64,000 nucleotides of DNA from a bacterium (GTDB lineage: Bacteria; SZUA-79; Acidulodesulfobacterales; Acidulodesulfobacteraceae), in NCBI GenBank assembly GCA_021813595.1, contig JAKAKF010000218.1:1-64000 (forward strand). Reading direction: 5' to 3'. Position 1 is the first letter of the stretch. Every line of letters starts with the position of its first letter. The notes beneath the pieces are model-generated. The model saw only the letters and a program-made list of their open reading frames with translations, was not told the DNA's origin and did no database searches. The position numbers and the translations under genes were made by a program. Positions 1-8,579 of this stretch are shown one piece after another.

Positions 1-299
1 GTTGGAGCAAATCCGCAGAACGCCGAACCTATCAAGAAGAAAACTATAGAAAACGCAAACGGAATTTTTAGTCCATATTTTTTGCTTGAAAAACTGGTCA
101 AAAGAATAACTATAGAATAAGTAATAGTGTAAGCTATAATGACCCAGTCTATAGTTATTACGTTAACGCCGAAGTGGGACATCATCTTGGGTAGTGCGAC
201 TATAACGATATTTATATCCAATATCGCCATAAAAGATGCCGTAACGGCTATTGAAAGTACCAGCCATTTATAAAGCTTGTGTTCCGATATTTTGTTCAT
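1..299 (-). CDS. MFS drug-resistance transporter, DHA2 (EmrB/QacA) type, N-terminal part only
   Basis: Reading the minus strand from an ATG at 297-299 gives 99 open codons that run off the left edge. The protein starts MNKISEHKLYKW. The first membrane helix carries an LDxxIVxVALPKM motif, the hallmark of 14-helix DHA2 proton antiporters of the EmrB/QacA group. It is followed by a DWVIIAYTIT helix, a short loop with KKYG where family members carry the conserved loop 2-3 motif, and a third helix ending CGFAPT. The family exports drugs or other small molecules across the inner membrane. About four fifths of the protein lies outside the window, so substrate and intactness cannot be judged. Confidence 0.85.
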   Translation of the reverse strand, partial: MNKISEHKLYKWLVLSIAVTASFMAILDINIVIVALPKMMSHFGVNVITIDWVIIAYTITYSIVILLTSFSSKKYGLKIPFAFSIVFFLIGSAFCGFAP

Positions 300-349
300 T
301 AATTATTTGTTTGCTTAATTTATACTGGTCAGATTGTTTATTTTTTAAA

Positions 350-1135
350 TTATTCTACGAAGTTTTTTAATTTGCCGATATTTTCTATTTCTATTTCAAA
401 AATATCGCCTTTATTTAAACTTCCGACGCCGGAAGGAGTTCCCGTTGAAATTATATCTCCGGGGAAAAGCGTCATAATTCCCGAAATAAATTCAATTAAT
501 TCATAAGGATTAAAAATTAAGTTCGAAGTATTAGAGGATTGCTTTAATTCCCCGTTTAAATAGCCTTTAATTTCAAGATTTGAAGGATTTTCTATTTCCG
601 TTTCTATATATGGTCCGATTGGCGCAAAAGTATCGAAGCTTTTAGACCTTGTATATTGAATATCTTTTGCCTGTAAATCTCTTGCGGTTACGTCGTTCAA
701 ACAGGTGTATCCGAAAATATAGTCGGCAGCCGCTTCTTTTTTTACGTTTTTTGCAGTTTTTCTTATTACTACAGCCAGTTCGGATTCGTAGTCCACTTTT
801 TTTGAAACCTCCGGTCTTACGATAGTTCCAAGATGAGGTATGATGCTTGAAGTAGGTTTCATAAAAAGCAGGGGCTCGTCTGGCAATTTTTTCTGCATTT
901 CTGCTGCGTGGTCTTTATAATTCAAACCTACCGCTACAATTTTAGTAGGATGAATCGGCGGCAAAAATTCAAGTTCATCTAACTCGTATTGTTTGCCCGT
1001 ATATTGATACTTTAAATCTTCTTCAAAGTTAAATTTTTCAATAATATTAACAAAAGACCTATCTTTGTCGGTAGAAAGCGTTCCGTAATATTCTCTCATT
1101 TCTCCGGTTTTATGCCTGAATCTTCCGAATTCCAT
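350..1135 (-). CDS. Fumarylacetoacetate hydrolase (FAH) family protein
   Basis: 261 residues, the usual length for the single-domain FAHD1/HpcE-like branch. The family cleaves or isomerises acyl-pyruvate or 2-oxo-acid substrates with a divalent metal. Likely metal ligands are visible: E117 and E119 in the DYESELAVVI stretch and D148 in CLNDVTARDLQ. A conserved SKSFDTFAPIGP segment follows, then an ISTGTPSGVG loop near the C-terminus. The ATG at 1135 has a strong ribosome site (GGGAGGTG) a few bases upstream, which fixes the start. It is downstream of and co-directed with the truncated transporter, with no catabolic partner here, so the substrate (acylpyruvate, oxaloacetate or an aromatic ring-cleavage product) is unknown. 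Confidence 0.88.
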   Translation of the reverse strand: MEFGRFRHKTGEMREYYGTLSTDKDRSFVNIIEKFNFEEDLKYQYTGKQYELDELEFLPPIHPTKIVAVGLNYKDHAAEMQKKLPDEPLLFMKPTSSIIPHLGTIVRPEVSKKVDYESELAVVIRKTAKNVKKEAAADYIFGYTCLNDVTARDLQAKDIQYTRSKSFDTFAPIGPYIETEIENPSNLEIKGYLNGELKQSSNTSNLIFNPYELIEFISGIMTLFPGDIISTGTPSGVGSLNKGDIFEIEIENIGKLKNFVE

Positions 1136-1252
1136 TGAGCACCTCCCTATTAAACTTAATAAATTAATATTTTATCGGCATTAGTTTTAATTATACACTA
1201 TAAGCAAAGATACCGTCAAACTAAACGATATTGGATGTTGCCAGTATTTTTA

Positions 1253-1281
1253 TTGACATTTTGCGGCAAATTATATTAAAT
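1253..1281 (+). promoter_or_regulatory. Possible sigma-70 promoter for uppP
   Basis: A perfect TTGACA lies at 1253-1258. A weak -10 candidate, TTAAAT at 1276-1281, gives a 17-base spacer. The better-looking TATATT at 1272-1277 is too close (13 bases). The site lies 50-80 bases upstream of the uppP start. Only the -35 element is convincing. Confidence 0.35.
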
Positions 1282-1333
1282 AAAATATAAAATTAATTTT
1301 TTATTGTAAAAATAAGCCGGAGGCAGAGTTAAT

Positions 1334-2179
1334 ATGATACACCTTTCCCTTTTTCATGCCGTAATTTTAGCTATTATTCAGGGGGTTACCGAACTTTTCC
1401 CTGTTTCAAGCCTTGCTCACGGCGTTATAATCCCCTCTATTTTAGGATGGAAAATTAACAGGCAGTCGGAAGGATTTTTGCCTTTCCTCGTAGTGCTTCA
1501 TCTTGGAACCGCGTTAGCGCTCCTTATATACTTTTATAAAGACTGGATTAATTTATTTAAAGGTTTTTTTGCAGGCATAAAAAGCAAAAACCTTAATATA
1601 AACGAAGATTCCAAAACTTTATATCTGCTTGCGCTCGCCACTATACCGGCAGGACTCATAGGACTTTTGTTCGTTCATAAACTGAAAAAGCTCTTTGGCA
1701 TTACGTCCATAGCCGCCGCCTTTCTTATGGTTAACGGCGTCATATTATATCTTGGCGAAAAGCGCAGAAGAAAACAGGGCATAGCAAAGATTTCCGATAT
1801 GACCGTTACTGCCGCGCTTATCATAGGCGTATTCCAGTCTTTTGCTTTGATTCCGGGCATATCACGCTCGGCTATTACCATGGTTGCCGCTCTTTATCTA
1901 GGTTTTAAGCATGAATATGCCGCAAGATTTTCGTTTCTTCTTGCAACTCCTATAATTCTTGCCGCAGGACTTCTTGAAGTGCCTAAAATGCTTAAATTGC
2001 ATATGTTTAATTTTACCGCAGTTTCTTTAATAAGCGGCTTGGTTGCCGGTATAGCCGCATATTTGAGCGTTTACGCGCTTATGAAATATTTTAACAAATA
2101 TGAAATTAACGCTCTTTACCCATTTGCTTTCTACTGCATAATTTTCGGCGCTTTCGTTCTTACTTACAGATTAGTTTGA
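1334..2179 (+). CDS. uppP: Undecaprenyl-diphosphatase UppP (BacA family)
   Basis: 281 residues, very hydrophobic with about eight membrane helices. UppP removes one phosphate from undecaprenyl pyrophosphate, recycling the lipid carrier for peptidoglycan and O-antigen synthesis. It also gives bacitracin tolerance. Both signature regions are visible: QGVTELFPVSSLAH near residues 16-29 and PGISRSAITM near 173-182 (the PGxSRS active-site loop). The start has a GGAGG-type ribosome site at about 1319-1323. The PVSS motif is followed by LAH rather than the commoner SGH/TGH, a subfamily variation. It appears to be a single gene, about 100 bases before xerC. Confidence 0.95.
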   Translation: MIHLSLFHAVILAIIQGVTELFPVSSLAHGVIIPSILGWKINRQSEGFLPFLVVLHLGTALALLIYFYKDWINLFKGFFAGIKSKNLNINEDSKTLYLLALATIPAGLIGLLFVHKLKKLFGITSIAAAFLMVNGVILYLGEKRRRKQGIAKISDMTVTAALIIGVFQSFALIPGISRSAITMVAALYLGFKHEYAARFSFLLATPIILAAGLLEVPKMLKLHMFNFTAVSLISGLVAGIAAYLSVYALMKYFNKYEINALYPFAFYCIIFGAFVLTYRLV

Positions 2180-2276
2180 TTTTCGGCGTTATTAATCCCC
2201 TTTAAAATTGTATTATTTTATGTTTCGATTGTGATATAATATAATTTTTTAATAAATTTTATAATAATAAAGGTTT

Positions 2277-3281
2277 ATGGAAGATTTTTTAAAAGATTTC
2301 AAGGATAATATAGGTCTTGAAAAAAATAGTTCCTATAACACCGTGACGGCTTATGTGGCGGACGTCAAGGCTTTTATGAAATACTTGCGCGAAGAAACGT
2401 CGGTCGATTCTATAGAAGACGTTACGGAATTCGAGATAAAAGGATATTTAAGCAAAATTTACGGGACATTGAAAAAAACAAGCCTTGCCAGAAAAATAGA
2501 ATCTATAAAGTCGTATTTTAATTTTTTGGAAAAAAAGCATATAATCAAACAAAATCCCGCTTTTTTATTGGATTTGCCAAAAACGGAAAAAAAACTGCCG
2601 TTTTTTTTGACGGCGAAAGAGGCGGATTTTTTATTAAACAATTATTTAGCACTGAAGTTAAAAAAGGATAAGTTAAACGTAATTAAAGGCTATCCTCCGT
2701 ATGCCTGCGGTTCTGCCCCGATGTCGTTTGCAATGTCTGAGCCGCTAAGATATTTCGAGGCCATCAGGAACGATTTAATTTTAGAATTTTTATACGGCAG
2801 CGGATTAAGAGTCAGCGAACTCGTCTCCGTAAAGATGTCCGATATAGAAATTGAAAAAGAAAGCCGTTACGTAAAAATTTTTGGAAAAGGTTCTAAACAC
2901 AGAATAGTTCCTATTACCGATATTGCCGCCGAAAAAATTAAAGTTTGGGCGCGCTATTTATCGGCTATAGGTTTACCGCCGAAAGAAGGATATATAATTA
3001 TAAACAAAAAAGGGGAGACGCTAAACAGGAGGACCGTTCACAGAATAGTTAAAGAGTCTATGCTGATAACCGGCCAGTTTAAAAACATTTCTCCGCACGG
3101 CTTAAGACATTCTTTTGCTACCAATCTTTTGGATAACGGAGCCGATTTAAGGTCTATTCAGGATATGCTCGGACATTCAAATTTATCGACCACAGAGAAA
3201 TATACCCATTTAAGTATTAAAAAGCTTATAGACGTTTACAATAAGGCGCACCCGCTTTCCGGAGGTAAAACCAGAACTTGA
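2277..3281 (+). CDS. xerC: Tyrosine recombinase XerC-like, with an insertion between the two domains
   Basis: 334 residues against about 300 for typical XerC/XerD. The SAM-like core-binding domain is residues 1-95 and the catalytic domain about 105-325. The full catalytic set is visible: R178, K204, H274-x-x-R277, H300 and Tyr309. XerC resolves chromosome dimers at dif together with a partner recombinase. The extra length is a segment at about 130-160 (rich in Pro, Tyr and Ala, with one Cys), just before the RND/LILEFLYGSG helix. The position directly ahead of hslV-hslU matches the xerC-hslV-hslU (codV-clpQ-clpY) order known from other bacteria. That favours XerC over XerD or an integron or phage integrase. 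No attachment site is seen nearby. Confidence 0.88.
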   Translation: MEDFLKDFKDNIGLEKNSSYNTVTAYVADVKAFMKYLREETSVDSIEDVTEFEIKGYLSKIYGTLKKTSLARKIESIKSYFNFLEKKHIIKQNPAFLLDLPKTEKKLPFFLTAKEADFLLNNYLALKLKKDKLNVIKGYPPYACGSAPMSFAMSEPLRYFEAIRNDLILEFLYGSGLRVSELVSVKMSDIEIEKESRYVKIFGKGSKHRIVPITDIAAEKIKVWARYLSAIGLPPKEGYIIINKKGETLNRRTVHRIVKESMLITGQFKNISPHGLRHSFATNLLDNGADLRSIQDMLGHSNLSTTEKYTHLSIKKLIDVYNKAHPLSGGKTRT

Positions 3282-3411
3282 TTGCAGGCGGTACAAATGG
3301 GAAGATTAGTTAGCTTCGCCGTATTTAGTAGGTTTCGCCGCAATGAACCGAAGTTAAAACAGGTAATTAAACAGAATTTATTTTTTAATTAAATACGGGA
3401 GATATAAATTA

Positions 3412-3966
3412 ATGTATAACGGAAATAACGAAGGAATAAAACTTCTCGGAACTACTATAATCAGCGTAAGACGCAAAGGGAAAGTCGTCGTTGCCGGCGA
3501 CGGACAGGTTACGCTCGGCAACACCGTTATGAAGCATAACGCAAGAAAAGTCAGGCGGCTTTATAACGATAAAGTAATAGCAGGATTTGCGGGAGCTACC
3601 GCAGATGCATTTACGCTGTTTGAAAAAATGGAAGAAAAGCTTTCCAAATATAACGGAAGCGTTAAAAGAGCCAGCGTGGAACTCGCAAAGGACTGGAGAA
3701 CCGATAAAATATTAAGGCGGCTGGAAGCTATGATGATTGTCGTCGATAAAACCGATTCATTTGTTCTGTCTGGAGCGGGGGACGTTATAGAGCCGGACGA
3801 AGACGCGCTTTCTATAGGGTCGGGAGCGCCTTATGCCTTGGCTTGCGCTTTAGGCTTGATTGAAAATACCGATTTAAGCGCAAAGGAGATTGCCGAATTT
3901 TCTATGAAAACTGCGGCGCGCATTTGCATATACACAAACGAAAATATAATAATAGAGGAGTTATAA
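3412..3966 (+). CDS. hslV: ATP-dependent protease peptidase subunit HslV
   Basis: 184 residues; N-terminal-nucleophile peptidase that forms a double hexamer capped by HslU. The catalytic threonine should be T14 in GTTIISVRR, followed by the diagnostic AGDGQVTLG and the substrate-pocket stretch [17 protein letters not shown]. The start ATG has GGGAG about 9 bases upstream, so the 13-residue sequence before T14 looks translated. Most HslV proteins have only one to a few residues before the catalytic Thr, so this propeptide is unusually long. It ends 7 bases before hslU, with which it must be co-transcribed. Confidence 0.96.
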   Translation: MYNGNNEGIKLLGTTIISVRRKGKVVVAGDGQVTLGNTVMKHNARKVRRLYNDKVIAGFAGATADAFTLFEKMEEKLSKYNGSVKRASVELAKDWRTDKILRRLEAMMIVVDKTDSFVLSGAGDVIEPDEDALSIGSGAPYALACALGLIENTDLSAKEIAEFSMKTAARICIYTNENIIIEEL

Positions 3967-3973
3967 CATAGAC

Positions 3974-5428
3974 ATGGCAAAAAAAACACAGGCAGGTAAG
4001 GGCGGCAAAATTAACGATATTAACGGTAAAGACGAGTCTAATGCATTGTTAAAAATAGATTTTCTTACGCCTAAAGAAATAATTGAAGAGCTTAATAAAT
4101 ACGTAATTGGGCAGGATAAAGCAAAAAAATCCGTCGCTATAGCCTTAAGGACGCGTTTCAGAAGAAATAACGTTTCCGATGAAATAAGGGATGATATAGT
4201 TCCTAAAAATATTTTGCTCATAGGTCCTACAGGCGTCGGTAAAACAGAAATAGCAAGGCGCATAGCCAAACTTTCCGATTCTCCTTTTATAAAAGTCGAA
4301 GCTTCTAAATTCACGGAAGTGGGATATATGGGCAGGGACGTCGAATCTATGGTCAGGGATCTTGTAGAGACCGCGTTTATAAACGAAAAAGCTAAAGAAA
4401 CAGAGCAGGTTATAGATAAAGCTAAACAAAATGCAGAAGAACTTCTTCTGGATATTTTAATTCCGCGTCCCCCTCAAGCGGTTAAAAAGAACGGCGCGGT
4501 AAAAGCAGGCATAAAAGACGAATCCGATAAGGACAGCTATTATAATACAAGAGAAAAGTTCAGAAAAATGTTTTTAGAAGGAAAATTAAACGACAGATTT
4601 GTGGAAATGGAAGTTAAGTCTTCGAATAAGTCGCCTATTCCCGTTATAGAAATATTTTCTCAATCGGGAATGGACGATATAGGGCAGGATTTTAAGGATA
4701 TTTTTTCTAATATTTTTCCAAAACAGAAAAAATTAGAAAAAGTCAGGGTTTCGGAGGCTTTTGACATATTGGTACGTGAAGAAAGCGAAAGGCTGGTAGA
4801 TAACGATAAAGTCATAAAGAATGCTATTCAAAGGGTTGAAAATTCAGGCTTGATATTCATAGACGAGATAGACAAGATTGCTTCGAGGGAAAAATCATAC
4901 GGTCCGGACGTTTCGAGAGAAGGCGTTCAGAGAGATTTACTGCCTATTATCGAAGGTTCGAACGTAATGACTAAATACGGCATAGTAAAAACAGACCATA
5001 TTTTGTTTATCGCCGCAGGCGCTTTTCACGTTTCCAAGCCTTCCGATTTAATTCCGGAGCTTCAAGGCAGGTTTCCTATCAGAGTAGAGATGGATTCTTT
5101 GTCTAAAAAAGAGTTTGTCCGTATATTAACGGAGCCTAAAGGCGCTTTAATTAAACAGTATATAGAACTTCTTAAAACCGAAAACGTCGTTTTAAACTTC
5201 GTTGAAGACGGCATAGAAAGAATTGCCGAAATTGCCGAAGAAGTTAATCTTAAAACGGAAAATATCGGAGCTAGAAGACTGCACACAATACTTGAAAAAA
5301 TTATGGAAGACGTATCTTTTGAAGCTCCGTACGGGAAGGCAAAAAAAGTTTTGATAAATAAAGAATACATAGACGAAAGATTGAAAGAAATAATTAAAGA
5401 CGAAGATCTTTCAAGATATATTCTTTAA
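3974..5428 (+). CDS. hslU: ATP-dependent protease ATPase subunit HslU
   Basis: 484 residues, about 40 longer than E. coli HslU because of an extra 25-30 residues at the N-terminus and a somewhat long I-domain. HslU is the AAA+ unfoldase that feeds substrates to HslV. Walker A is GPTGVGKTE (residues 84-92) and Walker B is FIDEID, followed by KIASRE. The sensor 2 region reads [16 protein letters not shown], and the C-terminal tail ending in LSRYIL is the segment that docks into HslV. The intermediate domain runs roughly 115-250. Two reverse-frame open stretches inside this gene are not real genes. Confidence 0.97.
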   Translation: MAKKTQAGKGGKINDINGKDESNALLKIDFLTPKEIIEELNKYVIGQDKAKKSVAIALRTRFRRNNVSDEIRDDIVPKNILLIGPTGVGKTEIARRIAKLSDSPFIKVEASKFTEVGYMGRDVESMVRDLVETAFINEKAKETEQVIDKAKQNAEELLLDILIPRPPQAVKKNGAVKAGIKDESDKDSYYNTREKFRKMFLEGKLNDRFVEMEVKSSNKSPIPVIEIFSQSGMDDIGQDFKDIFSNIFPKQKKLEKVRVSEAFDILVREESERLVDNDKVIKNAIQRVENSGLIFIDEIDKIASREKSYGPDVSREGVQRDLLPIIEGSNVMTKYGIVKTDHILFIAAGAFHVSKPSDLIPELQGRFPIRVEMDSLSKKEFVRILTEPKGALIKQYIELLKTENVVLNFVEDGIERIAEIAEEVNLKTENIGARRLHTILEKIMEDVSFEAPYGKAKKVLINKEYIDERLKEIIKDEDLSRYIL

Positions 5429-5468
5429 AATAAATTTAAGCAAAAATAAAAAATATAATATAAATAAA

Positions 5469-6317
5469 ATGGAAGAATATATTAAAAAAGCGAAGGTTTT
5501 GCTTGAAGCCCTGCCGTATATACAGGAGTTTGCCGGCAAAACTTTCGTGATAAAATTCGGAGGCTCGATATCCGTAGATGCCGGTTTAAAAGAAAGCTTC
5601 ATTAAGGACGTTATACTTCTAAAACTTATCGGAATAAATATTATTATTATTCACGGCGGAGGAAAAGAAATCGACGTTCTTTTAAAAAAGCTTGATATAA
5701 AGGCAAATTTTTTTGACGGCTACCGCATTACGGACGAAAATACTATGGAAGTAGTCGAGATGGTATTGTCGGGAAAAATAAACAAAGACCTTGTAGCTTT
5801 AATAAATAAATTCGGCGGACGCGCCTGCGGTTTATCCGGAAAAGACGGAAATCTTATTGTAGCGGAAAAAATAAATTCGGGCAGCGTAGATTTAGGTTTC
5901 GTAGGAGAGGTTAAAAAAGTCGATAAAAAGATTTTACTAACCTTAGATCCGTCGTTTATTCCGGTCATAGCTCCCGTAAGTATGGACAAGGAGGGTAGAA
6001 CCCTTAATATTAACGCCGACCTTGTAGCTTCTGCCGTCGCAGGCGAACTTGAAGCAGAAAAGCTTATATTTTTATCCGATCAGGACGGGCTTTTAGATTC
6101 TAATGGAGAACTGATTTCGTCCGTTACGACTGTTGAAATTAAAAAATTGATTAAAGACGGCGTAATTTACGGAGGAATGATACCTAAGGCAAATTCCTGC
6201 GCCGACGCCGTAAAACATGGAGTTAAAAAAGTGCATATGATAAACGGTTCCACGCCTCACGCTATTTTGCTTGAAATATTTACTAAAAAGGGGATAGGAA
6301 CGCAAATTTATAATTAA
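5469..6317 (+). CDS. argB: Acetylglutamate kinase
   Basis: 282 residues; phosphorylates N-acetylglutamate, the second step of bacterial arginine synthesis. Amino-acid kinase fold: KFGGS with K29 near the N-terminus, IIHGGGKEID at 60-69 for phosphate binding, NADLVASAVAGEL in the middle and a GGMIPKANSC nucleotide/arginine-binding stretch near the C-terminus. First gene of argB-argD-argF-argG-argH. It starts 40 bases after hslU, with no clear ribosome site and no promoter I can defend. A lone ArgB at this length is normal. The N-terminal helix is of the kind that makes hexameric, arginine-inhibited kinases, but inhibition is not demonstrable here. Confidence 0.96.
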   Translation: MEEYIKKAKVLLEALPYIQEFAGKTFVIKFGGSISVDAGLKESFIKDVILLKLIGINIIIIHGGGKEIDVLLKKLDIKANFFDGYRITDENTMEVVEMVLSGKINKDLVALINKFGGRACGLSGKDGNLIVAEKINSGSVDLGFVGEVKKVDKKILLTLDPSFIPVIAPVSMDKEGRTLNINADLVASAVAGELEAEKLIFLSDQDGLLDSNGELISSVTTVEIKKLIKDGVIYGGMIPKANSCADAVKHGVKKVHMINGSTPHAILLEIFTKKGIGTQIYN

Positions 6318-6365
6318 TATAAACAGATTTCGTCTAAGCGCATTAAAAATATAAAAGGTGAAATA

Positions 6366-7565
6366 ATGGATACTAAAGAACTAACGAAAAAATTTATAAT
6401 GAATACATACGGCAGATTCGATTTGACTTTAGTCAAAGGAGAAGACTGCTTCCTATACGACGAAAACGGAAAAAAATACTTAGATTTTGCCTCGGGAATT
6501 GCGGTAAATAATTTAGGATACGGCAATAAAGCGGTAGAAAACGCCGTTGTAAATCAGGTAAAAAAACTGATACACACGTCAAACTATTTTTATACCGAAC
6601 CGCAGGCTAAGCTTGCAGAAAAATTATGCGTAAATTCGTTTGCGGATAAAGTTTTTTTCTGCAACAGCGGAGCGGAAAGCGTAGAAGGAGCAATAAAATT
6701 AGCAAGAATTTATGCGGGTAAATTTTCCAAAAGAGGATATAAAGTAATAGCTATGCAAAATTCTTTTCACGGCAGAACTTTCGGCGCGCTTTCGGCTACC
6801 GGTCAAGATAAATATCATAGCGGTTTCGAGCCCCTTTTAAACGGTTTCGAGCACGTTAAATTTAACGACATAGAATCTATAGAAAAACTGATAAACGGCG
6901 AAAACGGCAAAGATTATTGCGCAGTAATATTGGAGCCTGTTCAGGGCGAAGGGGGAGTCAATATATCGGACAAAGAATATATGAAAGCATTAAGAAATTT
7001 GACGGCGCAAAACGATATATCTTTAATTTTCGACGAAGTGCAGGCGGGACTTGGAAGGACTGGGAAACTTTTTGCTTATATGAATTACGACGTCGAACCG
7101 GATATAATGACCCTTGCAAAGCCTTTGGCTGGAGGATTGCCTATTGGCGCAGTGCTTGCAAACGAAAAGACGGCTAAAGCTTTTGAACCCGGTAACCATG
7201 CTACTACTTTCGGAGGCGGACCGTTGGTAACAGCTGCTGCAAACGCTTTCTTCGACGAAATAACTAATGCGGGGTTTTTAGACGAAGTTTTAAATACCGG
7301 AGTGTACGTCAAAGAAGCGCTTGACGGTTTAAAATCAAAATTTTCCGGTTTGATTAAAGAGGTAAGGTCTATAGGTTTAATAAGTGCGATAGAGTTTTAT
7401 TCCATCAAATCTAAAGATATAGCAGTGAAATTAATAGACGAAGGTTTTTTGACTACTACTGTCCAGGATACGGTGCTAAGACTTACTCCACCGTTGATTA
7501 TCAAAAAAAACCACATAAATCTATTAATGGATGCCATAGTTAAAATTCTTGAGGGTTATAAATAA
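6366..7565 (+). CDS. argD: Acetylornithine aminotransferase
   Basis: 399 residues; class III PLP aminotransferase that makes N-acetylornithine from N-acetylglutamate semialdehyde. The Schiff-base lysine is K252 in TLAKPLAGGLPIGA, the ring-nitrogen aspartate is D223 in IFDEVQ, and the phosphate cup is at NSGAES (about 100-105). ArgD enzymes often also serve as succinyl-diaminopimelate aminotransferase. The nearby lysine genes lack dapC, so a dual role is possible but inferred. An AAGGTG ribosome site lies just upstream. The argC and argJ (or argA/argE) steps are not in the window. Confidence 0.95.
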   Translation: MDTKELTKKFIMNTYGRFDLTLVKGEDCFLYDENGKKYLDFASGIAVNNLGYGNKAVENAVVNQVKKLIHTSNYFYTEPQAKLAEKLCVNSFADKVFFCNSGAESVEGAIKLARIYAGKFSKRGYKVIAMQNSFHGRTFGALSATGQDKYHSGFEPLLNGFEHVKFNDIESIEKLINGENGKDYCAVILEPVQGEGGVNISDKEYMKALRNLTAQNDISLIFDEVQAGLGRTGKLFAYMNYDVEPDIMTLAKPLAGGLPIGAVLANEKTAKAFEPGNHATTFGGGPLVTAAANAFFDEITNAGFLDEVLNTGVYVKEALDGLKSKFSGLIKEVRSIGLISAIEFYSIKSKDIAVKLIDEGFLTTTVQDTVLRLTPPLIIKKNHINLLMDAIVKILEGYK

Positions 7566-7613
7566 TAAAAAAAGAATGAGGGCGCTCTTAAAGGCGGACG
7601 GTTAATTAAAATT

Positions 7614-8570
7614 ATGAAATCGGCAAAAAATTTTTTATCTGTATATGATTTTTCCAAGGACGAAATATGCGATGTTCTTTTAATGGCTGAAGTTTTAAAA
7701 ACGGAAAGAGGCAAAAAAAATTCATGCCTCGAAGGCAGAAAAATTGGAATGATATTCGAGAAGTCTTCTACGAGGACTAGAGTATCTTTTGAGGTCGGCA
7801 TAGTCGAGCTTTGCGGGCATCCTATTTTTATGTCGTCAAGAGATCTTCAGCTGGGGCGGGGAGAACCGGTTAAAGATACCGCAAGGGTGTTAAGCAGATA
7901 TTTAGACGGCATAGTAATAAGGACGTTCGAACAGGAAAGAATAGAAACTTTTGCGAAATATTTCGAGAAACCGGTAATAAACGGACTTACCGATTTGTAT
8001 CATCCGGCGCAGATATTAACCGATATATTTACCGTTTACGAAATAAAAAAAAGAAATTTAAAAATAGAAGGCAGTTCTGTATTCGACGTAGAAAGTATTA
8101 TAAAAAACTTGAAAATAGTTTATTTCGGCGATGCGAACAATATGGCAAATTCATGGGTCAGTCTTCAGGCCATGCTCGGCTTCGAACTTGTTTTAGCTAT
8201 GCCGGAAGGATTTGAAATAAATTCGGAAGTCAAAAAAGAATCCGAAAAAAAGGGCGGCAAATTTACCGTTATAAACGATAAAATATATGCGGCAAAAAAT
8301 GCCGACGTTATTACTACCGATGTTTTTATAAGTATGGGACAGGACGAAGAAAAAGAAAAAATAGATAAATTAAAGCCTTTTATAATAGACGATAACGTAG
8401 TAAAAAATGCAAAAAAAGACGTTGTTTTTTTGCACTGCCTACCCGTTCATAGAAACGAAGAAGTTACCGAAGAGGTGTTTGAAAAGTTTGCGCCTATCGT
8501 CTTCGAGGAAGCGGAAAACAGGTTGCATGTTCAGAAAGCTATTATGGAAAAAATTTTCGTAGGAGGATAA
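7614..8570 (+). CDS. argF: Ornithine carbamoyltransferase
   Basis: 318 residues; makes citrulline from ornithine and carbamoyl phosphate. The carbamoyl-phosphate site STRTR is at 52-56, HPAQ at 130-133 and the ornithine-site motif HCLP at 274-277. A small insertion of about 15 residues sits between HPAQ-L-D and the GDANN strand (about 150-166), slightly lengthening a surface loop compared with common OTCases. The predicted ornithine loop FISMGQDEEKE is intact. Operon member, 48 bases after argD and 9 bases before argG, with GGAGG near its own stop serving argG. Confidence 0.96.
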   Translation: MKSAKNFLSVYDFSKDEICDVLLMAEVLKTERGKKNSCLEGRKIGMIFEKSSTRTRVSFEVGIVELCGHPIFMSSRDLQLGRGEPVKDTARVLSRYLDGIVIRTFEQERIETFAKYFEKPVINGLTDLYHPAQILTDIFTVYEIKKRNLKIEGSSVFDVESIIKNLKIVYFGDANNMANSWVSLQAMLGFELVLAMPEGFEINSEVKKESEKKGGKFTVINDKIYAAKNADVITTDVFISMGQDEEKEKIDKLKPFIIDDNVVKNAKKDVVFLHCLPVHRNEEVTEEVFEKFAPIVFEEAENRLHVQKAIMEKIFVGG

Positions 8571-8579
8571 TATTTTATT

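Noticed and set aside
3290..3370. Short TTCGCCG direct repeats between xerC and hslV as a dif site
   Set aside because: No 28-bp dif-like sequence with two inverted 11-bp arms is present.
3961..4429. Minus-strand open frames opposite hslU
   Set aside because: hslU is intact and conserved across the whole stretch.
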